Origin: Membranipora membranacea
Lineage: Eukaryota; Bryozoa; Gymnolaemata; Cheilostomatida; Membraniporidae
Direction of reading: 5' to 3'
DNA length: 64,000 bases
Assembly (NCBI GenBank): GCA_914767715.1
Contig: OU612074.1
Location: 1,813,501-1,877,500, forward strand
The notes below the pieces were generated by a model. The model worked only from the letters and a program-made list of their open reading frames with translations. It searched no databases and was not told the origin of the DNA. This document shows, piece after piece, positions 47,591 through 60,496 of the stretch (position 1 is the first letter of the stretch; the number at the start of each line of letters is the position of its first letter). A program made the translations under genes and the position numbers.

Positions 47591-48672
47591 AAGGGTTTGT
47601 CTGTACGAGTTATCCTCCCATATTGCTATAGAATTCATTCCATTTACTGTGAGGATAAATAGAGCTGTACCAACAATATAAGATAACAGTTGTAGCAAAT
47701 GCTAACAATCAACACTCTCATTGTTATCATGTGCTATTGTTCAATATTATCCCTTTCAACCAACTTGACACGGGGTCCATGTATCCTCAATGGCCATAAT
47801 TTGAGACCACACAACATTGACACTGCAGACTAATGACACCCCAACAAAAATCGACAGCAGTTGGCTGAAGGGGATCAAATCCAATAATATTTGCTTGGCA
47901 ATTACCCTGCACTCTATCATAGATTGGCGCAGGATAAAAAATTACTCTCAAGTAAGCAATCTCTAGCACAGATTCGGTCTGAGCTCAGAATTTTGGTCTT
48001 GAAGTTTCCGGGTTTGAAGTGTGAAGTTTGTTTGTTGCTTTATTATTATCCATCCATCCTATAATAGGTTGATAGCATCAAATGTACGGCACATAAATGG
48101 AAAAATAAAATAAAAAAGAGTCTGAGCTGCATAAGTTGAAAAATAGCGTGTAGAATTCAAAAAGTTTCTTTTTGTCTTTTAGTGGTTCTACACTTGTATG
48201 GGTTGTATTTTTTGCTCTACGGGCGAATTTCTGTTTGTATTTATTCTAATACAAAGGTTCAGGGAGTGATGATTGTTGTCGACAATTTCAGTGGATTGTT
48301 CACTGCAAGAGGTGTGCAGGAAAATTTTATGGCCGGTAGTGCTAGATTGTCAAGTCTCTGTTCATAGTTGTCAGAGAATGGCAGCATAATCCAAGTAGCA
48401 GAGCGCTGGATCCCCTCTAGTTTCGTTTTGTCAGTGTCTGGTAGCAGATTGGGCCATGCAGGGCAGGCGTTGGCGATTACAGACTTAATATTAGCTACGT
48501 AGAAGAATTTTAGGCCATCGCTGGAGGCTATATATGGGATTTTCCATTTCCGCTAGGAATCCACAAGCTACCTTTTCAACTCACAAATTAATTATTGGAA
48601 GCAAAATTAGAAAACAAACATCTTCATTTGAATCAATCGTAAATGTTGTTGCTTATGTAATTAGGGATAATC
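47591..48672 (-). mobile_element. Left arm of 1.08-kb inverted repeat with LINE 3' remnant
   Basis: This arm is the reverse complement of 49014-50090 with scattered changes. On the minus strand a frame reads SSDGLKFFYVANIKSVIANA, then CPAWPNLL and KLEGIQRSATWIMLPFSDNY, then EQRLDNLALPAIK. This is the C-terminal tail of LINE reverse transcriptases: the Y-x-x-x-I/L-x-P-x-x-x-Y-x-x-P-x-W region, the LE-x-x-QRRA motif and the L-x-L-P-x-L region. The remaining sequence is 3' untranslated. A truncated, dead copy. Confidence 0.8.
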
Positions 48673-49013
48673 CTAATTGGAATGTGATATAATTCATGTC
48701 TTCGGATTATGAGCTATTGTTCTGAATGCAAACCACAGACTAATCTGCTAGTCAAGTTAGTAATTTGGGAAGACATAGTTAGATTTGCCTTCAAATTCGT
48801 GCATGGATGTTATGTGTGCAATCTGCACTGTTTATCAGCGCTCCCAATACAGAAACATCATATTACAAATATAGATAACAACAGGGTATCACAATACAAA
48901 AAATTAATTTAGAACACTTTTCTTGCATGCATGCAGCTTCCAGTCAGTACGAAAATCTGTAACTTTGAAATTTATAGAAGAATTTGATCAAACATATCAA
49001 TGCAGGAATAAGT
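48673..49013. other. Spacer between the inverted LINE arms
   Basis: About 340 bp without recognised content between two long inverted arms. Confidence 0.6.
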
Positions 49014-50090
49014 GATTATGCCTAATTACATAGCCTAAGCAATAACATTTACGATTCAAATGAAGATATTTGTTTTCTAATCTTGCTTCCAACAATTAAT
49101 TTGTGAGTTGAAAAGGTAGCTTGTGGATTCCTAGCGGAAATGGCAAATCTCATATCTAGCCACCAGCGATGGCCTAAAGTCCTTCTACGTAGCCAATATT
49201 AAGTCTGTAATTGCCAACGCCTGCCATGCATGGCCCAATCTGCTATTAGACACTGGCAAAACAGAGGGGATTCAGCGCTCTGCTACTTGGATTATGCTGC
49301 CATTCTCTGACAACTATGAACAGAGACTTGACAATCTATCACTACCGGCAATAAAATTTTCCCGCTCACCTCTTGCAGTGAACAATCCACTGAAATAGCC
49401 GACAACGATCATCACTCCCTGAACCGTCGTATTAGAATAAATACAGATAGAAAATCCGCCCGTAGAGCAAAAATCGATAAATACAAGCCATCCAAGTGTA
49501 GAATAACTAAAAGACAAAAACAAACTTTTTTGAATTCTACACGCGATTTTTCAACCGATGCAGCTTCGACTCTTTTTCATTTTATTTTTCCATTTATGTG
49601 CCATACATTTGATGTTATCAACCTATTATAGGATGGATGGATAATAATAAAGCAATAAACAAACTTTACACTTCAAACTTCAAGACCAAAATTCTGAGCT
49701 CAGACTGCACCTGTGCTAGAGAGTGCTTACTTGTGAGTAATTTTTCATCCTGCACCAATCTATGATAGAGTGCAGGGTAATCGCCAAGCAAATATTATTG
49801 GATTTGATCCCCTTCAGCCAACTGCTGCCGATTTTTGTTGGGGTGTCATTAGTCTGCAGTGTCAACTTTGTGTGGTCTCATTCATGGTCATTTAGGCGAC
49901 ATGGACACCTTGTCAAGTTGGTGGAAAGGAATAATATTGAACAATAGCACATGAAAACAATGAGAGTGTTGATTGTTAGCATTTGCTACATCTGTTATCT
50001 TATATTGTTGGTACAGCTCTATTTATCCTAACAGTCGATGGAATGAATTCTATAGCAATATGGGAAGATAACTCTTACAAACAAACCCTT
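49014..50090 (+). mobile_element. Right arm of 1.08-kb inverted repeat with LINE 3' remnant
   Basis: Reads in the plus direction SDGLKSFYVANIKSVIANAC, HAWPNLLLDTGKT, EGIQRSATWIMLPFSDNYEQ and RLDNLSLPAIK. It is the same LINE tail as the left arm, with a two-codon deletion in KTKLEGIQ. Differences between arms (for example 'caaaacagaggggattc' against 'caaaacgaaactagagggga' + 'tcc') show that they are not a recent perfect palindrome. Confidence 0.8.
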
Positions 50091-50435
50091 GTTTCGTCGG
50101 CGAACAAAATCTGTAGTGTTGTGTATACTGCAAACCATATATAATATCATTTGATTGCTAATTTGAGCTATGTAAAGTTAAATAACAATGAGGATAAGAA
50201 AAAAGCCCATTCTCATCACATATAGTATTAACATGTATTGCAGGGGCCAGGGCTAGTAATGATGAGTATGTATGTTTGTATTGTTTATTCTGTAAGTTTT
50301 TTTTTGTATTGTTGTAATGTGTGTAGCTATAACTCCTTGCTATTACAGAGTCACATATTAGGTCTTGAGTATGCACAAAAATTAAGGAATGAGCTCTGTG
50401 TTGAGATAAGGCTTACTCTATGCTGTTATGGTAAA

Positions 50436-50519
50436 TGGATGGATCGATACTGAAAAAATGCATATGCATTGCAAGAATTCTTGGAATGCCCCTGTGGGTT
50501 TTCAGTATCGATCCATCCA
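50436..50519. repeat. Perfect 21-bp inverted repeat upstream of C3orf33-like gene
   Basis: tggatggatcgatactgaaa(a) at 50436-50456 is the exact complement of 50499-50519, with a 42-base spacer that contains atgcatatgcat. It lies about 90 bases upstream of the first possible start codon and could be a MITE or part of the 5' region. Confidence 0.75.
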
Positions 50520-50608
50520 AGTTATGCCGCATTGCTGAAACTTTCTGCCGAAATTAGCGACTTATCTACAAGGAGCGTCTGAAGTGAGTAAGCAGTAAGT
50601 CTTCTTCT

Positions 50609-53600
50609 ATGTCAGTAAGTGGTGCGTACTTATGTCATCCACAATATCCAAACTGTATGACCCGTAAGCCTCACTGTGGCAATACTATTTTACCTAAAGG
50701 AATCTGTGATGGAAAAATGAGTGGAGAAGATGATTTATCTGGTCATGTCGGCCACACACAGGGCTCGGAGGTGAAACTGGTGGATACTGCCCCCATAATG
50801 GGAGAGGTCGCTTCCCCTCAACCCAAACGGAAAATTAACATGTATCAAGTCGGCAAAGATACAGATTCTCTACAGAACTCGGATTTTATTTCTGCAGCAA
50901 GCAACTTCATAGACAAAAATCTTCAACCAATAAAGGTTTGTTGATATATCCGTGTCACTTCTGCGCGAAACAAAAAGTTCAAATTTCAAACAGTGTGATT
51001 AACAATGTCAACATGTTTCACAAGAAGTTGTTATCTGAATGAACAGACCATCCTTTAGTATCAGTTAATTGTAATAGTAAAATAAGAATGGTTCAAAAAG
51101 TATTGTACCTGGCCTATGCTGTCAAGGATCAAAGAACAGCAGAGTCTATAGAATCTGAAAATGTTGTCATTTAGGTCTATTCTAACCAAATGTCCCCTTT
51201 CATGTATATCACTCTTTTTGCAGTCCATGGCCTAGCTTTGATTAATCTATATTGTACTGATTTTATAGTGGACTATTTATGGTGCCTTTGGCATCACTGC
51301 TGTTGGGCTAGCTTTCCATCTTCGCCTGGTAAGTTTGACAAAACATTCACTTTGTTATCTTCCCTCATCATCATCTCATCTTTGAAGCAGTGAGAGTTAT
51401 CCTCTCTTGGGTATAGGTACTGGGACCCATAGTACTCATGCCGCACCCTGTATCTGTGCCCGCCAGAAATCTGGCAATTCTTGTATATTTTGCTTCCCTC
51501 AAATACCCCTCAGATTCATTCAGTGGCTCGTCATGATCAGGGGTTTTAGGATCTTTAGGCGCATTGACGTATTATGATGAAACAGATACATCCATTGCAT
51601 TGACCTATCTGAGGTTTGAATTCTTTGCTCAATGTTTATGTTGTTTTCAAATCCTACTTTCTTCATCACCACACCACAGCTTACTATACTATCCTCACTC
51701 AATAGTGTTTCGTGATTTTACACATCACATACACCCTTTTTGATGAGAAGCCCAACTTTATTTGACTTTATGAGGTACATACAATGAGTATTGAATGCCA
51801 TCCTCTATACATTTTCAGTTTACTAAGTTCAGGAAAATGGATGAGATACCGTTAGATTATTTTATAAGGAAACAGAAGCTGAGAGGTATAATAAGACGTA
51901 GATGTCCTAACACCGACATTATATATGTGGAGCATACACCTCCAATAAAGTGGAGATCAAAGAACATAGCTACCGCTTTTACAGGTACGTGTCCGACCCT
52001 CCCTGGTGGTAAATTAAGTTAGTAAAACTTGTCCGCTTCTCTTTCTCTCGGAGATGTTCCCTTTCAATATTTAGAATGGACATTTTGTGCAGGCAATCTT
52101 GATCAATGTTGATGTGATCGGAGTTGAGCAGTTGGATTGAGGTTGTTTACCTAGAGCTGCAGAAATATTTTAATTGAATACAATGAATTATCGTGTTAAA
52201 AAACATTTGAATCATCGTTGAGATATACTTCAAGTTAACTTTGAAGACCATACATGAACCAAGATTTTATGAAACTAAAAATTAACCCTGAAAAGGAAAG
52301 AAAGACTTATAAGTAAATTGCTGCGTTTTAAAAAAGAATCACATTAGTAAGTCACCACACACCTATAACCTGTTATGAACCATTTCAAAGACATAACCGC
52401 CCTGATCAATCTGTACACTCACTCACTCAAGGCCTATCTATGGCCAACAAAAAGGAAAACATGATTTTGATATAACCCGTAGCTACATGTATCATTTCAT
52501 TATTCACCTTCACTTATAAGTCTGATGACTTTTCTTAGAGGTTTTACCGTATTAGACAAGAAATAGTTTCTTAGGCTTAGCAGCTGGGACAGGTGATACC
52601 TTGATAGACAGATTGCTGGAAATTGATTTTTGCCTCTTCTTTGAACATTTCAATACTTCAGTGTGTAACATTGTTTACTGTCATCATTAAACACTCATTG
52701 CTGGTGAACATCCTTTGAGGTACTATTGTATTTGTGTTTTCTTGTAGATGGTCTACTGCCTGTATCATTTGCTGGAATCAAGATGACTCCAACAGGCCAA
52801 CTCTACATAGACAATCTCGTTGACAGAAAAGTATGGTTTACTCTGATACAAGGACCCACTAATATTCCTCTAGCGCCTTCTCAAGAAAATCCTCAATCAC
52901 GAACAGACAGCTACCGTCAGAAGTTAGCTGAGCTCAGTACTAAATTTGTATCCAAATCGCCAGCTCTGAATGAACAATATGGACAATGTAACTATGACTA
53001 TGTTTCGAGTGACAGACTACCCACCAGCCACAATGACATTGGACGGATTGAACCAGAGAGTGCTTCCTTAATACCAGTGGGTGATGATGTGAGCAGTCAT
53101 TCATTGGTACCAACGAGTAACACATCATCTGAGAGTCAAGGTCAATTGAAGGTTATTCCTGCAATCATTCACTGTAGACTTCAGGTTGGTATTTTACTGT
53201 ATGTTTGTTTGAAACAGCATCAGTGCTGTCGTCATTTTGCTGTTTCAAGTCAATAAGTAAGGTTTGTTCTGGAAATTAGGTACCGTAAGCAGTTACAAGT
53301 ATTTTCATTTTTATCTCTATATTATCGGAGACAAAACCTCTAATTGACGAATGAGAAGAAGCCTATACCACAAAAAGTTCAATGGATGTATAAATGATAA
53401 TTGGCTTGGATGATGTTAAAAATCCTTGGCGATATTGTATCCTAAAAAAGACAAGTGTTTTGCTCAACACACAATTATCCTATCGTTAAAATCAATCAAT
53501 GAAAATGAAATCCTCATGTACAAAAATACTACTTTTGCAATAAAGGTCTGCGTGTTTTTTGGTGGATGGCATCTATGCTAATTATTTTTTCTTTGAATGT

Positions 53601-54539
53601 AGCGATCCTTACTGAGAAGAAACATCAACTATACACTGGTGAGCTACGGTTTGGCTAAGGTGAAGGACTTCTCTAATCTGGAACCAGGGCTTCTCTATTA
53701 TAGTGAGTCAATCAATCTTTGACAATTACTCTTTTTAATCGTTCGGGGAGTATTGTGGCTGGGTAAGATTAGTATGTAGGGAAATGTGATTCATATCTTA
53801 ATCAGATAGGATGCTCAAATGCTGTGACAGCTAATACTGATGAAGTTACTGCAATAAGTCTCTTAATACAAATCAGATGGGCGTTAGGAGAGAATTTTGA
53901 ATTAGATGTTCGCATATCACTATTAGGCTAAGAGTTCTATATCCTCACATACATTTAAATTCAAATACTGTCCAAATGACACTGAGACCAGTACTCTGTT
54001 GTATTGATATTTTCGGATTAGTATTCTTTTAGACATATTATCAGTGACGACGATAAATCCATATCACACTTGAGCAATTTTTCATGATCAAGGGTGTGAT
54101 TATATTATTTAATTATCAAAGTGTACCATAGATTAATAATACACTAAAGTGCACTGTAATCTCAGGTTGTCTCCTCTTTGATCGTGAGCAGACAATCTCA
54201 ATTTGTGTAATCACGATATCATCATTTTATGCCTTCCTTCCTAATAGGATGTTGAGTATCATACACCCATACTCTGATATTGTAGAAGACTTGGTGAATG
54301 ATTTGGTGAAAGCTGAAGCGGCAGCGTCACGTAAAGGAATAGGAGACTGGCCAAGTGTTAGCTACTATGAGAAAATCAAAGAGACTTATTTCTTCAGAAA
54401 GGAGCGTCGCAGAAACAAAGCTTTAGCCAAGAATGCAGAAAACCTAGAAGATTCACCAGATCCAGATACTAAAGGGTCTGAAAGTTGGATGGAGTGGTGT
54501 AGAATTAAACTCAGGTTACTCACCAAAAGGAAATCTTAG
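50609..54539 (+). CDS. C3orf33-like membrane-associated protein, 6 exons
   Basis: Exons: 50609-50935, 51269-51328, 51819-51984, 52748-53184, 53603-53702 and 54248-54539. Family landmarks: one membrane segment in exon 2 (IYGAFGITAVGLAFHL), then KFRKMDEIPLDYFIRKQKLR, GIIRRRCPN and VEHTPPI in exon 3, LLPVSFAGIKMTPTGQLYID in exon 4, RSLLRRNINYTLVSYGLAKV in exon 5 and LVKAEAAASRKGIGDW followed by SYYEKIKETY in exon 6. This order matches vertebrate C3orf33, a poorly characterised protein with a nuclease-like fold. The N-terminal 36 residues of the longest frame look unlike the family, so the ATG at 50717 (MSGEDD) may be the true start. Exon 4 carries an extra polar, Ser-rich segment of about 80 residues. 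The first four junctions keep phase. The exon 5/6 junction is one base out of phase with canonical GT-AG sites. Cellular function unknown. A candidate polyA signal is at 54729-54734. Confidence 0.8.
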
Positions 54540-55617
54540 TAAAATCTGGAATCTCAAACTTTTGTTCTATAGTTTTAGAAACCCGCTTATCAATTATGAG
54601 TCAGCCCCACTGTCATAATCACCGTGATGATAATTTCTGGTCGGTGAAAATTTTGCTCAGATAGTCATTCAATGTCATAAGTCAAACACGGCTCAAGAGT
54701 CAGGGCGCAAATAACGTTGTTGCTGTTTAATAAATTTGTTCGAATTCATGGTAGAATGAAGAAAGAGCGTGGTGTTTGTTGAATCCACTAAACTTGGTAT
54801 AATCTGATTGTTATCTGAAATTATAAAATGGCAACCAAAGAATTTTTTTCAGATAATAAACTGTATTTATTCAGTTGTTTGAGAGATTGAGAAATTATAA
54901 TCTTCCAAATGGCAATCAATTATTGTGTCATATTCACTGTTTGTCTGTGGAAGTAATTCAAATTAATAAAAATAATATTTCATAGAGATTATGCCTGTGG
55001 CAATTGATGTCAGCAGCAAGTGAAATACACTGCAGACATACAAAGAGATATTAAATAGTTAAAATATGAAGGCCAAAATTTATATCAGAAACTGGATTAT
55101 TGAACCGTTGTGATGGCTTTCTGAATTGTGCAAAAATAGATCTGAAACATAGTGCACACAATCTTGAAATATTAATTTTACAACCATCGATATCCTATTT
55201 CTTTTGGTAGAATAGAATTAAGCCTAGACTGTGTCCAGGGTAGGGGTTTTGTGTAAGTGTTGAACAGATGAATATTTCTGACAAGCTAGGCTGTTGCTGG
55301 CTTATCCCAACTTTGTACGCTCCATGGCAAACTTGTGGAAAATCCCATGTCTGATAAAACATGGTACGTTTTAACCAGAACGCAGCCTTAGTTGTTTACC
55401 AGGCATATACCATGATAAATAATGTACATGATAGAAGACTCTGATCTACATAAGGAAATAGGATACCAGTGTTAACAACCAGTATTTTAGAGATTAAACC
55501 TATAGTGTGTCACATCTGTATATGGCCTTTATAGATACAGAGTAAAATTACCAATGCCAACGACCACCTCTGTATCCTCTATTCTCTTGCATGGTTGAGC
55601 TATTACCGATCCTCAGG
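54540..55617. other. Convergent intergenic gap
   Basis: The 3' flanks of the C3orf33-like and CCDC83-like genes meet here. Aataaa hexamers occur at 54729 and 54966 on the plus strand. No other feature was recognised. Confidence 0.5.
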
Positions 55618-57366
55618 TCACAAAATAATAGGCTGCCTCTCGACGGGGCGCGGTGTAACAGCCGTCTTGAGCATTGGCTGGGTTACAGGCCAGTGTTCAG
55701 GGTTGTATTCCTGCGCTCTGATCTCCTCTGCAGTGTTACCACCCTGTACATATATAGGCTTCTGCTCTCCAGCGAGGCTGAGTAACTTCAGCTCTAGTGG
55801 ACCGAGCTGCAGGTACTCCTCCATATCTTCATCATGAAAATTATAGTAATTGTCAAATGGATCGACAGCCTCGCTATCTGGGGTCAAGGATCGGTCATCG
55901 TACATTTCATCTAGAAACGAGAGAACATCACCTCTTCTGTATGAACATGCATTTTTTATGTAATTGTTCTAGCACTTTTTGTTATCAAACAAGAAATGGA
56001 TCAGAAAATCTTGAAAAGTGTACATCATGAAGACTGAGACTACATTACAGTGCCCTGATGGCTGCGAGTTCACACGCACTCGCAACTTGCACTGGCAGTA
56101 GTAATGTCTGAGCAGTTAGACGAAATTGAATTGTACTTTTGGGGCAAAGACATTCTCCACACGAACATCAGTATCAGAAGCACTGTTGTTAAAACTGTAT
56201 ATACAAGGCTAGGCTGCCTTGATCATGATAGGTGCACCGACAGCATCCCACAATATGGCAACAGTGCTAGCAATTAATCAACAATCACACAGCAGGGGAT
56301 AACTAAAACCACTTCTAGGACTTGTCCATTTTCGAGGTCTGAAAATATTTGACCTGTTATGTCAGGTTACATCCAATTTCGTACGGTACACCCCCGCAGG
56401 CTCAAGGGCAGCAACTTCCGATGTAGGCGGCTCCAATCTTATTTCATATAATACAAACTTACCGAACTCATCATGTGACTGCTCTGTGTAAGCAGCAGCA
56501 GCACCGGCAGCAGGCTCTCCGGCAGCAGTTATAGCAGGAGCTGTCAGACCCTTGGCTTCTAATCTTAACCTTTCCTTCTCTCTCTCCAACAATGACACCT
56601 ACACAAATAGAGCGAAACATCGTTACCTATGTGTGAATTACACCTCACAGGTAACTGTATGACGGACTAATTTCTGCCGTTTATTTAGCAAAATATCTCT
56701 TGCTTTGCTTGTCCATGCGTAAGGCTTAGTTTTTGTGTGGTATGAAATTAGCTCAATTAGTTATCTATCAGACAATCATATTATGCATCTAAGAGGATAT
56801 TCGACTTGAAAATAATTGTCCGGGACGCATTCTTTATGGAGATGAACACAACTTGCCTGGGATGTCATTTCCAAAGCGCTCACTTCTTGATGGAACTATA
56901 TATCTTCTGAGTTAATGATTTAGGAACAAATTTACCTCATAGTATTAATATCAAAAGAGCGGGCGATTTTGAGCAACGAGATTACAAAGATATAGCTAAA
57001 AAATACCACTATAGATTACACAGCCCCAGTGTTACCTGTTTGAGATCGACTTCTAGGATTCCTCCATCAGCCAGGTCCTCAACATCATCAAACTGTGTCA
57101 GGAACAAATTCCTTCAATAGATCAGTAATAAAGCAATCATCAAAATAGTTTGAAACTTAAGGAAACTTCAGCTTCAGCAGATAGCAGGTATACTAGAGGA
57201 GCATATATTAGCTGGAGTTTAGATGAGCTTTATGGAGATGTTTAATAAAATTTGTTTACAGCTAGAAAAAAGTTGTTGCTAGCTAAGGCAGAAGTTTATT
57301 TATAAGGTAATGAGGTGGAGTGGATGATAGCAAGCCTTGAATTTCGCTATAGCAAGCCTAAACTTC

Positions 57367-57404
<38 letters not shown>

Positions 57405-60400
57405 AGGGGCATGCTAACCAGAAAACTATTAGGCCTATAGATTATATGAAAACTTATAATATATAAACCGACCTGGTCACTTTGAGGTCCTCGACGTTAC
57501 ACTCAAACAGCTGACCCATAAGCTCGAGATTCTGTCTCTCTATCGTCTCCACCTCTCCCAGTATAATCTGACATTGCTCCTCATATCTCTGAACCTGTCA
57601 CAGATTACGCAACGGAAATAAGCTACTTATTCATTTAGTGAGAATACCATCACAAGGAATTTTGTATGACGACCCGTGTTCAATTTCCTTAATTAGGGAG
57701 GGGGGGGGGGGGTACATGTTGAGTACTCATATGAAATTAACTTTAACAATCAGAGATACACGTAACAATAGTGTAGTATCGATGTCAGTGAGCTGTCAAG
57801 CTTGGTCACTGGAAATACTGCACTGCATAAATCAGTCCAACGTATTATTTATTCATAATCAAAATTTTGTGGAGATCTGACTTTTGCAATATCTCTGCGC
57901 CAAACAAGGAGTTTCACAACCTGAACCAATACAGGGACAGAATAACTAAATTGCGTGCAGGTGCTATTGCCAATCACCACACAGTTGTATTGAAACTAGA
58001 GTAACAGGATGCACCTTTTCTTGCTGTACCTATCATCTACTGTGTAGATTCTTTACTGTGTTTTTATCGCAGAGAACTTATATGGGTTTATATCCTGAGA
58101 AAAGAGAGACTACTGATCGCCTGATATGAAAAGCATTAAAACCAACCTCAACCTTCATCCAGTCATTATCTAGCACCTCCTGCCTGTCCTTCTTATCAAG
58201 TGTGGCCATTGCTTTCTGTAAAGGGAAAAAGTGAAAAACGTAATAACATATATAGAGAAAACAAGTATTTTAGACGACCTAGAGCACAGGTACTGGGTAA
58301 AAGCTAGTTTGTTTAATTTTAATAGAGCCTATTCTAATGTACACCATTCAGGACCGTAGAGCTGAAAGAGATGACGAGGCAAAAATCTTTGAGGGCGCGA
58401 AGTAACACCCAGTGAAGTTATGCAAATTCCTCCTGTCAGGTCTTGGGGAATGCCTAACAAAGTGTAATGTAAGGCCCAAACGAGCTGATGCTGATAGGGA
58501 ACATTCAATTACAGTGTTACATTACAGGCCACTTTAATAGCATTCTAGGGAGAGAAGAACTTCGTGTTTGCCATTTTAAAGAAACTTAAGATTCCACCTT
58601 GTCATAATTTACAGTCAGTATAAAAAAAATACATAGCCAGTTTCAAACCTCAGATGCGCTGTGTTTCTGTGTGTTCAGAGTTCTCTCCGTGAGGTCAACT
58701 ATCTTTTCTCTGCTAACCTCCAGATTTCTAGACAGATGATCTAAGAAAGGAAAATTTTTTACAGCTGTGCTATTTGCATGAGAATGGGAAATGGATCTCT
58801 ATATGTTCAGAGGATTTCAAAATTTGATATTTTTTAAAAATTGTTAGCCCCTTTCAAACTTCAAGATTTTACAGGTCTTGTTTCTCATCTTCAGGCTTCG
58901 AGGAGAGTGTATGAGAGTTCTTGCACTCATTCAGTTGGAGTGTCTTCTAATCAGGTTTATTATATCAGCAGAACACGCAGTTACTCATAGATAGTTAACT
59001 GAATATTTTTGTAAACTTTGCCTCGGAACCATAATAATCAGTCAGAAGAATTTTCTACCTTTGCTGAAGAGAATGAGTAAATTATTTTTACCTGACATCT
59101 CATCATAGCTTTGTTTCATATCTTTTAATTCTTTTTCCAGCAATTCAATTTGTTTAGCTCTTTCTTTAGAACCAATGTCTTTGTATTCCAGCCATCTTAT
59201 CACGTCTTTTCGTGACCGTGCTATTGTTCTCTCTAAATTCAATATGTCTGTCTGCATATCTGTGAGGGAAAACAAGAAGGAGGAGGTGTGTGGTCCATTT
59301 GGTACATTATTGTAAAGCCAAAATTATGGCATATTTATCAGTTTCTTAATCATGTCCATCAAATAGTCAGTGCAAGCAAATCTGTCTCTCTAGCCTATAA
59401 CCACCAAAAAATGACAGCGCGCAATTGACTAACAGTTTAAGAATGTAATATGCCTTTCCCACAAACCTTCTAGATTTTTATCCTCTTGTTTGCACGCTTC
59501 CCATTTCTCTTCTAGCGCATCCATTACATGCTCTTTACCGACTTTATCTGATAGGAGATTCTTCTTCTCAAACTCTCGTGACTGCTTCAGTAGCAGCTTA
59601 CAATATTGCTCTCTTTCGTCACCTAATCGTTCATTCTGTAATGTAAATCAGTAAACAATGATAAGGCCATTAACGATGTGTTTGTGTCTATCAGCAAATA
59701 CCACTTGTATTGACAATTTGCGAGTCAACACAGAATTGAACATAACTTAAATTTCTTACGAGATGCAGGACGATACACATAACAGTATTATAATATGAGT
59801 CATAACAACTCAAACATAAAAATCTCAGCCTGAAAAGCATCAAACTTAGTCTAGGTGCTCAAACGGCTAGTTAGTCAGACAGTTAGTGGCATCACATTAT
59901 TAACCACCAATTCAATTGGGTGGTGATGTAATGCCACTAACTTGCACTGGAGCTGTCTGAGCACTTAGACTACACCAAACTTGAATATAATGTAATCCTG
60001 TAGTCCTACCCGTTCTTCGAGTCTAGTTTTCTGTTCCTCCAGATTATTCTCTTCAAACTTCCAGTCTTCAATCTGTTTCTCCACCAGCCCAATTCTATAA
60101 GTATAAACATTCAAGATCTCAATTCCAACCCAAGTTATCAAATCTTCTGCCCATTTTGTACTTGCCATGACATATTGTTTCACAAAAATGAGCCAAATGG
60201 AGTGTTTGCATTTCTCCATACAGATCCCTGCACCGGTCAGTTTGTGTAGTGAGCGATTGGTCACATCCGGTATCGTTATGATCTAACTAGAGCCACAACA
60301 AGTCAACTTTGTAATCTCCTGCAGACAATAGTGCAGTATTCATTATCGTTTCAATTTTGCATCAAGGTATCAGATCAGAATGAACTCACCTGTAAGCCAG

Positions 60401-60496
60401 TATCGCTTCTTGGAAGGTGATCTCTGGCTCTTTACTTTTCCCTTTCTTGCCCTTTCCACTCTTCTTCCCACCACCCTTTTTTCCTTTCTTCCCCAT
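55618..60496 (-). CDS. CCDC83-like coiled-coil protein, complete, 10 coding exons
   Basis: Coding exons: 60390-60496, 60010-60094, 59467-59635, 59092-59259, 58649-58740, 58147-58215, 57473-57594, 57036-57111, 56463-56598 and 55618-55910. All are GT-AG and in phase; 438 residues, close to vertebrate CCDC83. The N-terminus is a Lys/Gly tract (MGKKGKKGGGKK, then GKGKKGK) before ITFQEAILAYR. Long helical coiled coil covers about residues 30-290. CCDC83 signatures: WLEYKDIGSKERAKQIELLE; DNDWMKVEVQRYEEQ; ERQNLELMGQLFECNVEDLK followed by VTRNLFLTQFDD; and near the C-terminus EEYLQLGPLELKLLSLAGEQ. An Ala/Gly-rich linker encoded by exon 9 is not conserved. The start ATG follows an acceptor at 60518-60519, so there is an upstream non-coding exon. 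Function is unproven; proteins of this group are mostly expressed in ciliated or germ cells. Confidence 0.9.
57366..57404. repeat. (caa)n microsatellite in CCDC83-like intron
   Basis: Thirteen perfect caa units. Intron 7 of the gene. Confidence 0.9.
59842..59979. mobile_element. Near-palindromic MITE in CCDC83-like intron
   Basis: Left blocks tagtctaggtgctca, gttagtggcatcacat and aaccacc are mirrored at the right by ggtggtgatgtaatgcc, actaac and tgagcacttagacta. About 130 bp. A possible relative with gtctgagcagttagac is at 56050-56140. Confidence 0.75.
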
